DNA of 43,799 nucleotides from Gammaproteobacteria bacterium. GTDB taxonomy: Bacteria > Pseudomonadota > Gammaproteobacteria > Pseudomonadales > Halieaceae. The translations under genes were made by a program, and so were the position numbers. The notes under the pieces are model-generated. The model was given only the letters and a program-made list of their open reading frames with translations, was not told the DNA's origin and ran no database searches. Shown here in pieces: positions 7,377 through 16,708 of the stretch (positions are counted from its first letter, which is position 1; each line of letters starts with the position of its first letter). The DNA lies in NCBI GenBank assembly GCA_003646405.1, contig QNFR01000007.1, forward strand, positions 1-43,799, in the 5' to 3' direction.

Positions 7377-9527
7377 ATGGATGTATCCGATATTCTCTCC
7401 CCACTGAACGAAGCTCAGCGCGATGCGGTGGCCGCGCAAAACCAGAACATGCTGGTGCTGGCAGGTGCCGGTAGCGGCAAGACTCGGGTTCTGGTGCATC
7501 GCATCGCCTGGTTGATAAGAGCCGAGGACTTCTCTCCCTGGTCGATTCTGGCGGTGACGTTCACTAACAAGGCCGCCCGGGAGATGCGCAGCCGTATTGA
7601 GGAAATGTTGCACATTCCCGCCCGCGGTATGTGGGTCGGGACATTTCATGGTCTCGCCCATCGCCTGCTCAAGGCTCACTGGAAGGAAGCGGGGCTGCCG
7701 CAGAATTTCCAGATCCTCGACAGCGATGACCAGTTGCGCCTGGTGAAAAGGGTGTGTCGGGAGCTGGAGCTGGATGATTCCCGCTGGCCCCCCAAGCAGG
7801 CACAGTGGTATATCAACGGGCAGAAAGACGAAGGTCTGCGCTCGTCACATATCGATGTGCCCCCTGGCGACCTTTTCGGCCAGACCATGCAGCAGGTGTA
7901 CCGCGCCTATGAAGAGGCTTGCGAGCGTGGCGGCATGGTGGACTTCGCCGAGCTGTTGCTGCGCGCCCACGAGCTGTGGCTGAAGAGCCCGCAAGTACTG
8001 CAGCACTACCAGGGCCGCTTTCGACAGATCCTGGTCGACGAGTTCCAGGACACCAACACGATTCAGTACGCCTGGTTGCGGGTACTGGCGGGCCGGGATA
8101 TTCCGGTGGTGGCGGTGGGGGATGACGACCAGTCCATTTACGGTTGGCGCGGGGCGAAGATCGAGAATATCCAGCGCTTCACAGAAGATTTCGAGTCGGC
8201 CCTCACGGTGCGCCTGGAGCAGAACTATCGCTCCACCCAGACAATCCTACAGGCGGCCAATGGCGTCATAGCCTTCAACAACGGCCGCCTCGGCAAAGAG
8301 CTGTGGACGGCGGGAGAATCCGGGGACCCCATCACCCTGTACGCGGGATTTAACGAGCAGGACGAGGCACGATTTATTGTCGAGCAGATAGAACAGTGGC
8401 TGCTCGGCGGCAATAACCGCTCATCGGTCGCCATACTGTATCGCTCCAATGCCCAGTCCAGGGTATTGGAGGAGGCGCTGATTCGCGCTGCCGTGCCCTA
8501 CCGTATCTATGGCGGGCAGCGTTTTTATGAGCGCCTGGAAATTCGCAATGCCCTGGCTTATTTGCGCCTGCTGCTCAATCGTGGCGATGATGCCGCTGTT
8601 GAGCGCGTGATCAACACGCCGCCCCGGGGCATCGGCAGCAAGACCCTGGACACAGTGCGGGGCTGCGCCCGTAGCAGGGATATATCCATGTGGCAGGCCA
8701 TCGCTGCGACGATTGAGGAAAAGTTGCTGCCGGCACGTGCCCTGACCGCCCTGCAAGGGTTTGTGGCGCTGGTCAACGAGCTGGACTCGGGCACCGATGA
8801 GCTGACGCTGGCAGAAGTGGTGGAACACGTGATCCAGGCTTCGGGGCTGATCGCCTTCCACCAAAAGGAAAAGGGTGAGAAGGGCCAGGCCCGGGTAGAG
8901 AACCTGGAGGAACTGGTCAGCGCCGGTAAACAGTTTAACGCCGAAGATGACGATCTCTCGCCGTTACAGGAGTTCCTGGACAGTGCGGCCCTGGACGCGG
9001 GGGATGCCCAGGCGGATGAACACGAAGACAGTGTGCAATTGATGACCCTGCACTCCGCCAAGGGGCTGGAATTCCCCCTGGTATTTCTGGCGGGCATGGA
9101 GGAAAACCTGTTTCCCCACCGCATGTCGTTGGAGGAACCGGGGCGGCTGGAGGAGGAGCGCCGCCTGTGTTACGTGGGCATCACCCGGGCCATGGAGAAG
9201 TTGACGATCACCTATGCCGAGAGCCGGCGCTTGCACGGTAGCGAGAACTTCAACACACCCTCGCGCTTTATCCGGGAAATTCCAGCTCAATTATTGCAGG
9301 AGGTACGCCTGCACACGACCGTGACGCGGCCGGTGAGCAGTATCACCCAGGCGCAGGTACCCGACACGGAACTCTACCTGGGTCAGCGCGTGTACCACCA
9401 GGTCTTCGGTGAGGGGGTCGTGCTAAACTTCGAGGGACGTGGCGCCAGCGCCCGGGTGGAAGTCAATTTTGACACCGAGGGCAGCAAGTGGTTGGTGCTG
9501 CAATATGCCAATCTGCAGTTAATGTAA
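7377..9527 (+). CDS. uvrD: DNA helicase II
   Basis: SF1A 3'-5' helicase that removes the excised oligomer in nucleotide excision repair, unwinds DNA in mismatch repair and displaces RecA. It is 716 residues (E. coli 720). Motif I AGAGSGKT is at residues 29-36. Also present are TFTNKAAREMRSR (Ia), LVDEFQDTN (II), VGDDDQSIYGWRGA (III), LEQNYRST (IV), LMTLHSAKGLEFPLVFL (V) and RRLCYVGITRA (VI). The C-terminus carries the UvrD-specific segment (GQRVYHQVFGEGVVLNFEG) that binds partners such as RNA polymerase. The ATG at 7377 has no visible Shine-Dalgarno, and a TAGAAT -10-like box lies only 6 bases upstream. No convincing LexA box is seen. Confidence 0.97.
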   Translation: MDVSDILSPLNEAQRDAVAAQNQNMLVLAGAGSGKTRVLVHRIAWLIRAEDFSPWSILAVTFTNKAAREMRSRIEEMLHIPARGMWVGTFHGLAHRLLKAHWKEAGLPQNFQILDSDDQLRLVKRVCRELELDDSRWPPKQAQWYINGQKDEGLRSSHIDVPPGDLFGQTMQQVYRAYEEACERGGMVDFAELLLRAHELWLKSPQVLQHYQGRFRQILVDEFQDTNTIQYAWLRVLAGRDIPVVAVGDDDQSIYGWRGAKIENIQRFTEDFESALTVRLEQNYRSTQTILQAANGVIAFNNGRLGKELWTAGESGDPITLYAGFNEQDEARFIVEQIEQWLLGGNNRSSVAILYRSNAQSRVLEEALIRAAVPYRIYGGQRFYERLEIRNALAYLRLLLNRGDDAAVERVINTPPRGIGSKTLDTVRGCARSRDISMWQAIAATIEEKLLPARALTALQGFVALVNELDSGTDELTLAEVVEHVIQASGLIAFHQKEKGEKGQARVENLEELVSAGKQFNAEDDDLSPLQEFLDSAALDAGDAQADEHEDSVQLMTLHSAKGLEFPLVFLAGMEENLFPHRMSLEEPGRLEEERRLCYVGITRAMEKLTITYAESRRLHGSENFNTPSRFIREIPAQLLQEVRLHTTVTRPVSSITQAQVPDTELYLGQRVYHQVFGEGVVLNFEGRGASARVEVNFDTEGSKWLVLQYANLQLM

Positions 9528-9542
9528 AAATAGGAAAAAAGC

Positions 9543-10712
9543 ATGGGCACAGCCTCCCTGGAAAAGCGCTACACACCAATGATTATTTTGTTGCTGGTGG
9601 CGGCGCTGGTGACGGTGCTGGGTATGTGGGCAGTGGATCGGACCGGGACCAGTAGAGGGGGTGCAAGCGCTAAAGGCACAGAGATCGAAGGCAGCAGCGA
9701 ACAGTTCCACTGGAAGCTGGTTACCGCCTGGCCCAAGAATTTCCCCGGGGTGGGAGCAGGGCCGGAAAATTTTGCCCGTTTTGTACATGAGATGAGCGGC
9801 GGGCGACTCACTATGCGTGTTTATGGCGCAGGTGAAATCGTTCCCGCTTTTGAAGTGTTTGATGCTGTATCACAGGGAGTGGCGGATGCCGGACATGGGG
9901 CAGCCTATTACTGGAAAGGCAAGATACCCTCGTCAGTATTCTTTACCAGCATACCCTTTGGCATGAATGCCCAAGAAATCAATGGCTGGCTGCATTATGG
10001 CGGTGGCCTGGAGTTGTGGCGCGAAGCTTATGCGCCCTTTAATATCATCCCCTTCGCGGGGGGCAACAGTGGCACACAGATGGCAGGTTGGTTCAATAGG
10101 GAAATTAATTCGATGGAGGATATCAAAGGTCTGAAGATGCGCGTCCCGGGGCTGGCGGGAGAAGTATTTGCCGCCGCCGGCGGTACTGCGGTGCGCATAT
10201 CTGGCAGTGAGCTATACACCTCCCTGCAAACCGGTGTTATCGATGCCACCGAGTGGGCGGGCCCCTATAACGACCTGGCTCTTGGCCTGCATCAGGTGGC
10301 CAAATATTATTATTTCCCGGGGTGGCATGAGCCCGGCTCGACGATGGAGCTTATTGTCAACAAACAGTCTTTCGAGGCACTACCGCCCGACTTACAGGCC
10401 ATCGTGACCTATGCCGCCAGGGCAATGAACCAGGACATGCTGGATGAGTTCACGGCGCGTAACAATGCGGCTCTGCGGCAACTGGTCGATGAGCATGGCG
10501 TGCAGCTGCGCCGCCTGCCGGATGATGTCCTGTTGGGGCTTTGGCGTAGCAGCGAAAATGTGATGCAAAAACTGGTGGAGGAAGACCCGATGGCGGCTAA
10601 AGTCTACGCTTCCTACAAGTCATTCTATGATGGGGTCAGGTCCTACCATCACATTTCCGAGCAGGCCTATATCAACGCCCGGGATAAAATGCTGGACAGC
10701 CAGGCTGAATAG
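9543..10712 (+). CDS. TRAP transporter substrate-binding protein (DctP family, TakP-like)
   Basis: Periplasmic binding component of a TRAP transporter, which delivers an organic acid to the QM membrane complex (11202-13077). It has 389 residues. Family blocks AGEIVPAFEVFDAVSQGVADAGH, PFGMNAQEINGW, FNREINSMEDIKGLKMRVPG, TEWAGPYND and FPGWHEPG resemble TakP-type proteins that bind 2-oxo acids. The Arg in KMRVPG is the usual carboxylate-binding residue. Which acid is bound cannot be told. The N-terminus is a basic start plus one hydrophobic helix (about 12-31) without an obvious cleavage site, so the protein may stay membrane-anchored. It starts 15 bases after uvrD with an AGGAAA ribosome-binding site. 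Unusually, its permease genes are on the opposite strand. Confidence 0.9.
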   Translation: MGTASLEKRYTPMIILLLVAALVTVLGMWAVDRTGTSRGGASAKGTEIEGSSEQFHWKLVTAWPKNFPGVGAGPENFARFVHEMSGGRLTMRVYGAGEIVPAFEVFDAVSQGVADAGHGAAYYWKGKIPSSVFFTSIPFGMNAQEINGWLHYGGGLELWREAYAPFNIIPFAGGNSGTQMAGWFNREINSMEDIKGLKMRVPGLAGEVFAAAGGTAVRISGSELYTSLQTGVIDATEWAGPYNDLALGLHQVAKYYYFPGWHEPGSTMELIVNKQSFEALPPDLQAIVTYAARAMNQDMLDEFTARNNAALRQLVDEHGVQLRRLPDDVLLGLWRSSENVMQKLVEEDPMAAKVYASYKSFYDGVRSYHHISEQAYINARDKMLDSQAE

Positions 10713-10722
10713 TATTCATCTG

Positions 10723-10748
10723 AAAACCCTGAGCCCATACGCTCAGGG
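10723..10748 (-). terminator. intrinsic terminator of yciA
   Basis: Arms CCCTGAGC (10727-10734) and GCTCAGGG (10741-10748) enclose a 6-base loop. On the minus strand the hairpin is followed by TTTTCA. It starts 7 bases after the yciA stop codon. It lies in the convergent gap with the TRAP binding-protein gene and may slow transcription from both sides, although the plus strand has no T-run. Confidence 0.8.
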
Positions 10749-10754
10749 CAGTGG

Positions 10755-11147
10755 TCATGACAGGATCGTTCGGGTACGGCCATTTTCGTCGATGGCGACA
10801 AATACAAACTCTCCCTCAGTGACCTTCAGTGGTTCACCGTCGTGGGGTGAGTTGATCCACACTTCCACGATGATCCGTATCGAGCTGCGCCCGATTTCCA
10901 GCACATCACAATAGCAGGTTATTACTGCGCCCACGTGTACCGGAGTCAGGAAGGCCATGCCTTCAATGGCTACGGTGGCAACCCTGCCGCCTGCGACATC
11001 ACAGGCGGTAATCATGCCGGCAATGTCCATCTGCGACAGTAGCCAGCCACCAAAAATGTCCCCACTAGCATTGGTGTCTTTAGGCATGGCGATCGTTTGC
11101 AGGGCGAGCTCGCCCTGGGGGATGGGTGTAGTGTCTATATCGTTCAT
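10755..11147 (-). CDS. yciA: acyl-CoA thioesterase, YciA-like hotdog protein
   Basis: Hydrolyses acyl-CoA thioesters in the cytoplasm; the family is broad in chain length. It has 130 residues. The hotdog signature is clear: NASGDIFGGWLLSQMDIAG, with the catalytic Asp in GDIFGG, followed by the long helix and the strand segment AFLTPVHVGAVITCYCDV. It begins MNDIDTTPIPQGELALQTIAMP, like E. coli YciA. It sits between the two halves of the TRAP system, on the same strand as the permease genes and downstream of them (54-base gap), so it may be their third cistron. Confidence 0.9.
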   Translation of the reverse strand: MNDIDTTPIPQGELALQTIAMPKDTNASGDIFGGWLLSQMDIAGMITACDVAGGRVATVAIEGMAFLTPVHVGAVITCYCDVLEIGRSSIRIIVEVWINSPHDGEPLKVTEGEFVFVAIDENGRTRTILS

Positions 11148-11201
11148 GGTTTGTGCCTGAATTTTTGCTTGTTATCCACGGGCTTGTAGTTTCTGGTTGC
11201 T

Positions 11202-12566
11202 TCAGTTTTTAAGCAGGGCTGGCAACCCGGTAGCCAACACCGGCCAGAACCAGAGTGCCGCCATGACCAGTATCTGGATAATTATAAAGGGAATCACTCC
11301 CCGGTAGATAGCACTGGTCGGCAGCGACTCCGGGGCCACGCCGCGCAGGTAAAACAGGGCGAAGCCGAAGGGTGGGGTGAGGAACGAGGTCTGCAGGTTA
11401 ATGGCGATCATGATTCCCAGCCAGATCGGGTCCACGCCCATGGTTAGCAGTATGGGAGCGACAATGGGCACCACCACAAAGGTTATTTCAATAAAATCCA
11501 GGATGAAGCCCAACAGGAAGATCGACAACATGACGAACAGTGTCGCGGTCATGACGCCGCCCGGCAGCCCCTGGAAAAAATGATGGATGAGTTCTTCCCC
11601 GCCAAAGCCACGAAATACCAGGGAAAAAACGGCGGCGCCAATCAGGATCATAAATACCATGCAGGTGACTTCCATGGTATTGGTCACCACTTCCCTGAGC
11701 CGCTTCAGGTCCATCTGGCCCTTGAGCAATGCCAGAATCAGGGCGCCGACTGCGCCGATACCGGCGGCCTCGGTAGGCGTGGCCGCACCGGCCAGAATGG
11801 AGCCCAGCACGATCAGAATGAGGGTAAGGGGTGGCAGCAGGCCCTTTAATATCTCCCCGATGCTGACGCGTTCACCGATCGCGGCGGGGGCGGACTCTGG
11901 CTTGAAGCGGGCGTAGATCAGCAGGTAAAGAATGTACATTGCCACCAGTGCCAGGCCCGGTAGCACAGCGCCGATAAACAGGTCGCCCACTGAGACTGTC
12001 TCGGGATTGAAAATATTCATGCTCAACTGGGCTTTCTGGTAGGCGTTGGACAGGATGTCGCCCAGCAGTACCAGGGCGATGGACGGAGGGATGATTTGTC
12101 CGAGAGTGCCGGTAGCGCAGATAGTGCCCGTGGCCAGAGACGGGCTGTAACCGGAACGCAGCATGCTGGGCAGGGATAATAGCCCCATAGTGACTACCGT
12201 GGCCCCGACAATACCGGTGCTGGCGGCCAGCAACATACCGACCACCACCACCGAGATACCCAGTCCGCCCCGCAGTCCACCAAACAGCTTGGCCATGCTG
12301 CCCAGTAATTCCTCCGCCACCTGGGACTTTTCCAGGATCACTCCCATCAGAATGAACAGGGGTACCGCGATAAGGGTGGTGTTGCTGATGGTGCCAAACA
12401 TGCGGCCGGGTAAGGCGGCCAGGAAGTCGGCGTCGAAGCTGCCGGCCAGAATTCCTCCCGCGGCGAAAGCCAGTGCGGTACCCGCCAGGGTGAAGGCCAC
12501 GGGGTAGCCCAGCATCAGCAACAGGCACACTGCCAGGAACATGTAGAAAGAAATATATTCAGCCAT
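11202..12566 (-). CDS. dctM: TRAP transporter large permease subunit (DctM family)
   Basis: The 12-helix-type membrane subunit that carries substrate with sodium. It is 454 residues and highly hydrophobic. Family motifs include PLFILMGVILEKSQVAEELL near the first third, GIVGATVVTMGLLSLPSML, the GTLGQIIPPSI segment and the C-terminal LQTSFLTPPFGFALFYLRG. An extra hydrophilic loop around residues 215-235 is present, as in many DctM proteins with longer chains. The start ATG overlaps the end of dctQ by 8 bases, so translation is coupled. Confidence 0.95.
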   Translation of the reverse strand: MAEYISFYMFLAVCLLLMLGYPVAFTLAGTALAFAAGGILAGSFDADFLAALPGRMFGTISNTTLIAVPLFILMGVILEKSQVAEELLGSMAKLFGGLRGGLGISVVVVGMLLAASTGIVGATVVTMGLLSLPSMLRSGYSPSLATGTICATGTLGQIIPPSIALVLLGDILSNAYQKAQLSMNIFNPETVSVGDLFIGAVLPGLALVAMYILYLLIYARFKPESAPAAIGERVSIGEILKGLLPPLTLILIVLGSILAGAATPTEAAGIGAVGALILALLKGQMDLKRLREVVTNTMEVTCMVFMILIGAAVFSLVFRGFGGEELIHHFFQGLPGGVMTATLFVMLSIFLLGFILDFIEITFVVVPIVAPILLTMGVDPIWLGIMIAINLQTSFLTPPFGFALFYLRGVAPESLPTSAIYRGVIPFIIIQILVMAALWFWPVLATGLPALLKN

Positions 12567-13077
12567 CGGGCTGTTCCTCTACCAGTACCAGAGCACTGCG
12601 CAGGGTTTCGGCCAGGCCCTGCAAAAAGAGATTGAACGCCATCAGGGGAATCAGGCTTTTCAGCAGGAATACGGCGGGTATGCCCCCGGGCTCAGGAGAT
12701 ATCTCACGTATCGTCCAGGACTCGGCCACGTAATTCCAACTGACAAAACAGATGAAAGCGCACAGAGGTAACAGGAACACGATGCTCCCCAGGCTGTTTA
12801 CCCAGGCCTGTGCACGCGGGCTGAAGCTGCGGTAAAAAATGTCCACCCGCACATGGGCACCGGTTTTCAGCGCATAGGCAGTGCCCAGCATGAACAGGCT
12901 GCCATGCATGTAGATCACCGCTTCCTGTGCCATGATGGAGCCGATATTGAAGCCGTAGCGCAACACCACGATCAGTGCCGTGACCAGCGCCATGCTGAGG
13001 GCCAGCCAGGCCAGCAAGCGGCCGCTGCGGTCGGTAAATGCATCAATGTAATGCACACAGGCGTGCAGGGCGGGCAT
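12559..13077 (-). CDS. dctQ: TRAP transporter small permease subunit (DctQ family)
   Basis: Four-helix membrane subunit that forms the QM complex with DctM. Starting at the ATG at 13077 (MPALHACVHYIDAFTDRSGR) the product is 172 residues, the family length. Helices are about 17-37, 50-65 (with MAQEAVIYMHGSLFMLG), 90-112 and 137-157; the second-helix Glu and the HVRVDIFY motif are conserved. The frame stays open upstream to 13653, but that part lies antisense to yaaA and has no TRAP similarity, so it is excluded. The ribosome-binding site is weak. A TATGAT -10-like box lies about 40 bases upstream on the minus strand (13114-13119). Confidence 0.88.
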   Translation of the reverse strand: MPALHACVHYIDAFTDRSGRLLAWLALSMALVTALIVVLRYGFNIGSIMAQEAVIYMHGSLFMLGTAYALKTGAHVRVDIFYRSFSPRAQAWVNSLGSIVFLLPLCAFICFVSWNYVAESWTIREISPEPGGIPAVFLLKSLIPLMAFNLFLQGLAETLRSALVLVEEQPDG

Positions 13078-13179
13078 GGCGGATAAGTCTTTTTGATTAT
13101 TGAAGGGCAGGGTATCATAGCCCAATCCATGAGGTGAAAAGTTATTCTGCCTCATCCTTCCCGATACGGACCCAAGCAG

Positions 13180-13965
13180 ATGTTGACTGTCATTTCCCCG
13201 GCAAAGACGCTGGATTTCGATACCCCACCCACCACGCGCAAGGCAACCCAGCCCCAGTTTATCGAACGCTCCGCGGAGCTGGTTGAAGATGCGCGCGCGC
13301 TCAGTCCCGATGATATTCGGCAGTTGATGGGTGTGAGTGAAAACATCGCCGAGCTCAATCACCAGCGTTTTATGAACTGGGGGCTGCCCTTTAATCTGGA
13401 CAACGCCAAGCAGTCCCTGCTGGCGTTCAAGGGTGATGTCTATACCGGGCTGGACGCAAACACCCTGAGCGCGCCACAACTCAATTTTTGCCAGAAGCAT
13501 TTGCGTATCCTGTCCGGCCTGTACGGGCTGCTGCGCCCACTGGATCTGATGCAACCCTACCGCCTGGAGATGGGACTGAAATTCGCCAACCGCGGTGGCA
13601 GCAACCTGTACGAGTTCTGGGGGGATTCCATCAGGGAGGCGCTCAATAGCCAACTGAAGAAGTCCGGTTCAAAAGTGCTGGTGAATCTCGCTTCCAACGA
13701 GTATTTCAAGTCGGTACAAGCCAGGCAACTGGATGCCGACATCATCACGCCGATATTCAAGGACCTCAAGGGCGAAAAATACAAGATCATCAGTTTCTAT
13801 GCCAAGAAGGCCAGGGGGCAGATGACCCGATTTATCATCGAAAACGAACTGAACGAGCCCGATGGTATGCGAAAATTTAAAACGGATGGTTACCGCTATA
13901 ACAAGGCCGAGTCCTCCGCCCGGGAATTGGTGTTTACCCGGGATGTTCCACCCTCGGCCGGGTAG
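13180..13965 (+). CDS. yaaA: peroxide stress protein YaaA (DUF328/UPF0246)
   Basis: A 261-residue cytoplasmic protein of the YaaA family. In E. coli it belongs to the OxyR regulon and limits free iron and oxidative DNA damage; purified protein binds DNA. The typical start MLTVISPAKTLDFDTPP and the block LRILSGLYGLLRPLDLMQPYRLEMG identify it, together with SNEYFKSV and FYAKKARGQMTRF. It is divergent from the TRAP permease operon with a 102-base gap. The DUF938 gene starts 21 bases after its stop, so the two are probably co-transcribed. Confidence 0.95.
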   Translation: MLTVISPAKTLDFDTPPTTRKATQPQFIERSAELVEDARALSPDDIRQLMGVSENIAELNHQRFMNWGLPFNLDNAKQSLLAFKGDVYTGLDANTLSAPQLNFCQKHLRILSGLYGLLRPLDLMQPYRLEMGLKFANRGGSNLYEFWGDSIREALNSQLKKSGSKVLVNLASNEYFKSVQARQLDADIITPIFKDLKGEKYKIISFYAKKARGQMTRFIIENELNEPDGMRKFKTDGYRYNKAESSARELVFTRDVPPSAG

Positions 13966-13986
13966 GGCCGTACCGCGAGAGCCGCC

Positions 13987-14592
13987 ATGGACACGCTGCC
14001 TTTTTGCCAAGCCTGTGAAAACAATAAATCCTGGATTCTCGACGTTCTCACCCGGGTCTTCGCCGACAGGCGGCAGGTACTTGAAATAGCCGCCGGCACC
14101 GGCCAGCATGCCTGCCACTTTGCCACCAATATGCCCTGGTTGGCGTGGCTACCGACTGAACTGCCAGAGAACATGCCGGTATTACACGCGCGCTGCGCCG
14201 CCTATGCCGGAGACAACCTATTGCCTGAACGGGCGCTGGATGTGTGCGACGAGCCCTGGCCGGTGGACATCCCCGATGCGCTATTCAGTGCCAACAGTTT
14301 GCACATAATGGCTTTTTCCGCGGTGGAGAAACTCTTTGCAACACTTGGCAACTCCGCGGGAGATGATGTCGTACTCGCCGTGTACGGCCCCTTCAACTAC
14401 CACGGCCGCTACACCAGCGACGGCAATGCCCGTTTTGACCGGTGGCTGGCGCAGCAGTCTGCGGACAGTGCGATACGCCATTTCGAGGATGTGGACCACC
14501 TGGCCGCGGATGCGGGGTTTGAGCTGCAGGGCGATTATGAAATGCCCGCGAATAACCGCCTGCTGGTATGGGCGAAACAGGTTGGCAAGTGA
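13987..14592 (+). CDS. DUF938 family class I SAM-dependent methyltransferase-like protein
   Basis: A 201-residue protein of the DUF938 family, whose substrate is unknown. The Rossmann-type SAM-binding motif VLEIAAGTGQHACHFA is at residues 36-51. The family-typical start (CQACENNKSWILDVL), the acid-loop region WLPTELPEN, the FSANSLHIM segment and YGPFNYHGRYTSDGNA(R)FD complete the match. Where many members read W-x-P-S-D/E, this protein has W-L-P-T-E, still compatible with ribose binding by the acidic residue. It is likely in an operon with yaaA; no terminator is obvious before the convergent DUF482 gene. Confidence 0.88.
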   Translation: MDTLPFCQACENNKSWILDVLTRVFADRRQVLEIAAGTGQHACHFATNMPWLAWLPTELPENMPVLHARCAAYAGDNLLPERALDVCDEPWPVDIPDALFSANSLHIMAFSAVEKLFATLGNSAGDDVVLAVYGPFNYHGRYTSDGNARFDRWLAQQSADSAIRHFEDVDHLAADAGFELQGDYEMPANNRLLVWAKQVGK

Positions 14593-14632
14593 TTAATGAC
14601 GCAGTGGAAGTGTGAGGGGATAGCCTTCGCCT

Positions 14633-15802
14633 TCAACCCTCCCGGTACGGTAACAGGGTAGCGGCTTGCCCGATGTAGACCTCGGTATCGCGTTCTTCAC
14701 GCCGGGTGAAATCACCCACGGCTGCCGCAAGCTGCGGGTCGGCAATCCAGTGGTTGGAATACGTTTTCACCGGGCGAAAGCCACGTTGGATCTTGTGCTC
14801 TCCCTGGGCCCCCGGATCAAAGCGCGCCAGCTTGTGCTCGATGCAATACTCGATACCCTGATAGTAGCAAGCCTCGAAGTGCAGGCAATCAAACTCCCGC
14901 TCGCACCCCCAATAACGCCCGTACAGGGTATCGCTGGAGCGGAAATAGAGAGCGCCGGCTACGGCTTGTGCATTGAGGTAGGCCAGCACCATCACCACCT
15001 GGTCACCCATGCCGGCGGCGGTTTCCAGGAAAAAATCCCGGGTGAGGTAGCCGCTGTGACCGCTGCGCTTGGCGTAGGTCAGCTGATAAAAGCGGTAGAA
15101 CTGTCGCCACTCCTGTTCCCCGATATCGGCGCCGGTCAGGGTTCTGAGCTCCAGTCCCTGTTCTTCGACCCGTTTGCGCTCCCTTCTAAGGGTCTTGCGT
15201 TTGCGACTGTTAAACGTGGCCAGAAAATTATCAAATGAGCCATAACCGTCGTTGAACCAGTGGAACTGGGTGGCAGTGCGGCGGTATAACCCTGCTCGCA
15301 ATAACTCCCCGGTGGCGCCCTTCTCGGGAAACAACAGGTGCCAGGAAGAAATATCCCGCTGCCGCGCCAACTTGGTTATACCCTGTAGCATGACGCCATA
15401 ACCCTGGGCTGTGTCCAGTCCGGGCGCGGTGCATAGACGGGGCCCGGTAGCGGGGGTAAAGGGTATTGCGGTCACCAGTTTGGGGTAGTAATCCAGGCCA
15501 CTGCGTTGCCAGGCATCAGCCCAGGACCAGTCAAATACATATTCGCCGTAGGAATGGGATTTGAGATAGAGGGGCATCACCGCGACCCGGCTGTCCCCCC
15601 GGCGCAGCACAGCGTGGCAAGGTTGCCAGCCAGTCTCTGCCGTAGTGCACCCGGTCTTTTCCAGGCCATACAGAAACTCGTGACGCAAAAAAGGGTAATC
15701 CACACCTGCTATAGCATTCCATTGCATTGCGGTAATCTGATCCATGCTGGTCAGGAACTCGACGGTAAACTCCGTCTGCTCGGCGGCGGGTTGCATAGTC
15801 AT
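14633..15802 (-). CDS. GNAT/FemAB-like N-acyltransferase, DUF482 (PF04339) family
   Basis: A 389-residue protein of the PF04339 family, often labelled peptidoglycan biosynthesis/recognition protein and related in fold to FemAB acyltransferases. Its substrate is not known. Recognised by the N-terminal FLRHEFLYGLEKTGC, MPLYLKSHSYGEYVFDWSWADA, the basic KRKTLRRERKR stretch and the C-terminal GAQGEHKIQRGFRPVKTYSNHW. The ATG at 15802 is preferred because GGAG lies 7 bases upstream; a GTG at 15814 would add four residues and overlap ubiA. It starts one base after the ubiA stop and probably shares the ubiCA transcript. Confidence 0.85.
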   Translation of the reverse strand: MTMQPAAEQTEFTVEFLTSMDQITAMQWNAIAGVDYPFLRHEFLYGLEKTGCTTAETGWQPCHAVLRRGDSRVAVMPLYLKSHSYGEYVFDWSWADAWQRSGLDYYPKLVTAIPFTPATGPRLCTAPGLDTAQGYGVMLQGITKLARQRDISSWHLLFPEKGATGELLRAGLYRRTATQFHWFNDGYGSFDNFLATFNSRKRKTLRRERKRVEEQGLELRTLTGADIGEQEWRQFYRFYQLTYAKRSGHSGYLTRDFFLETAAGMGDQVVMVLAYLNAQAVAGALYFRSSDTLYGRYWGCEREFDCLHFEACYYQGIEYCIEHKLARFDPGAQGEHKIQRGFRPVKTYSNHWIADPQLAAAVGDFTRREERDTEVYIGQAATLLPYREG

Positions 15803-15803
15803 G

Positions 15804-16673
15804 TCAGGCTCCACCGGCCATATAGTCCAGCGCTACACCTGCGAATATCACCATTCCTACCCAGTTGTTGTGTAGAAAGGCCTTGAAACAGGCCTTGGGC
15901 TGGCGGTCCCTGATCAGGTAGAGGTGATAGCCAAACAGGGTGGCGGCCACGACCAGGGAGGTGTTGTAGTACAGACCCAGGCCAAATGCCTGCCCGGCCA
16001 GGTAAAGGCTTACCAAGCATAACAATTGTAGAACAGCAACCATCAGGCGGTCGTGTTCGCCAAACAGGATGGCGGTGGATTTGATGCCTACCCTGATGTC
16101 ATCGTCCCGGTCCACCATGGCGTATTTGGTATCGTAAGCCATGGTCCATAACAGGTTGCCCAGGTACAACAGCCAGAGAGCGGCTGGCAGTTCATTGCGC
16201 TGGGCGGCGAAGGCCATGGGTATGCCCCAGGAGAAGGCCGCGCCCAGTACTATTTGCGGCAAGTGCGTGTAACGCTTCATAAAAGGATAGCTGGAGGCCA
16301 GCGCCACCGCGACCAGAGACAGGGTAATGGTCAGGGTGTTGGTGAACAATACCAGCGAGAAGGCCAGCAGCAGCAGGCTTACAAACAGGAGCATGGCCTC
16401 TCTCTGCGTGACTGTGCCTGTTACCAGGGGTCTTGTGTTGGTGCGCGCCACGGCCCCGTCCATATTCCGGTCAGCCAGGTCGTTGATGATGCAGCCTGCG
16501 GAGCGGGTAAGAAAGGTGCCGATGATAAAGATGGCCAACAGGTCGTAATCCGGCACGCCGCCCGCGGCGATCCACAGGGCCCACAGTGTGGGCCACAGTA
16601 GCAGCAGGGTGCCGATCGGCTTGTCGAAGCGGATCAGTTGCAGTAACGCCGCAATTTTGGAGGTGGTGACCAT
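15804..16673 (-). CDS. ubiA: 4-hydroxybenzoate octaprenyltransferase
   Basis: Inner-membrane prenyltransferase that attaches the polyprenyl tail to 4-hydroxybenzoate, the second step of ubiquinone synthesis. From the ATG at 16673 it has 289 residues (E. coli 290). The first Asp-rich motif is [20 protein letters not shown], the second [16 protein letters not shown], and there are about nine hydrophobic helices. The frame extends upstream to a TTG at 16706, but the extra 11 residues are not family-like. It follows ubiC by 35 bases. Confidence 0.95.
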   Translation of the reverse strand: MVTTSKIAALLQLIRFDKPIGTLLLLWPTLWALWIAAGGVPDYDLLAIFIIGTFLTRSAGCIINDLADRNMDGAVARTNTRPLVTGTVTQREAMLLFVSLLLLAFSLVLFTNTLTITLSLVAVALASSYPFMKRYTHLPQIVLGAAFSWGIPMAFAAQRNELPAALWLLYLGNLLWTMAYDTKYAMVDRDDDIRVGIKSTAILFGEHDRLMVAVLQLLCLVSLYLAGQAFGLGLYYNTSLVVAATLFGYHLYLIRDRQPKACFKAFLHNNWVGMVIFAGVALDYMAGGA

Positions 16674-16708
16674 GGGCTTTCTTTTGCAACGGGCGGAAAC
16701 GTCCAAGC

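Noticed and set aside
13078-13653. 192-codon upstream extension of the dctQ reading frame
   Set aside because: It runs antisense through yaaA, a well-supported gene, and carries no TRAP or other recognisable similarity. The true DctQ length is reached from the ATG at 13077.
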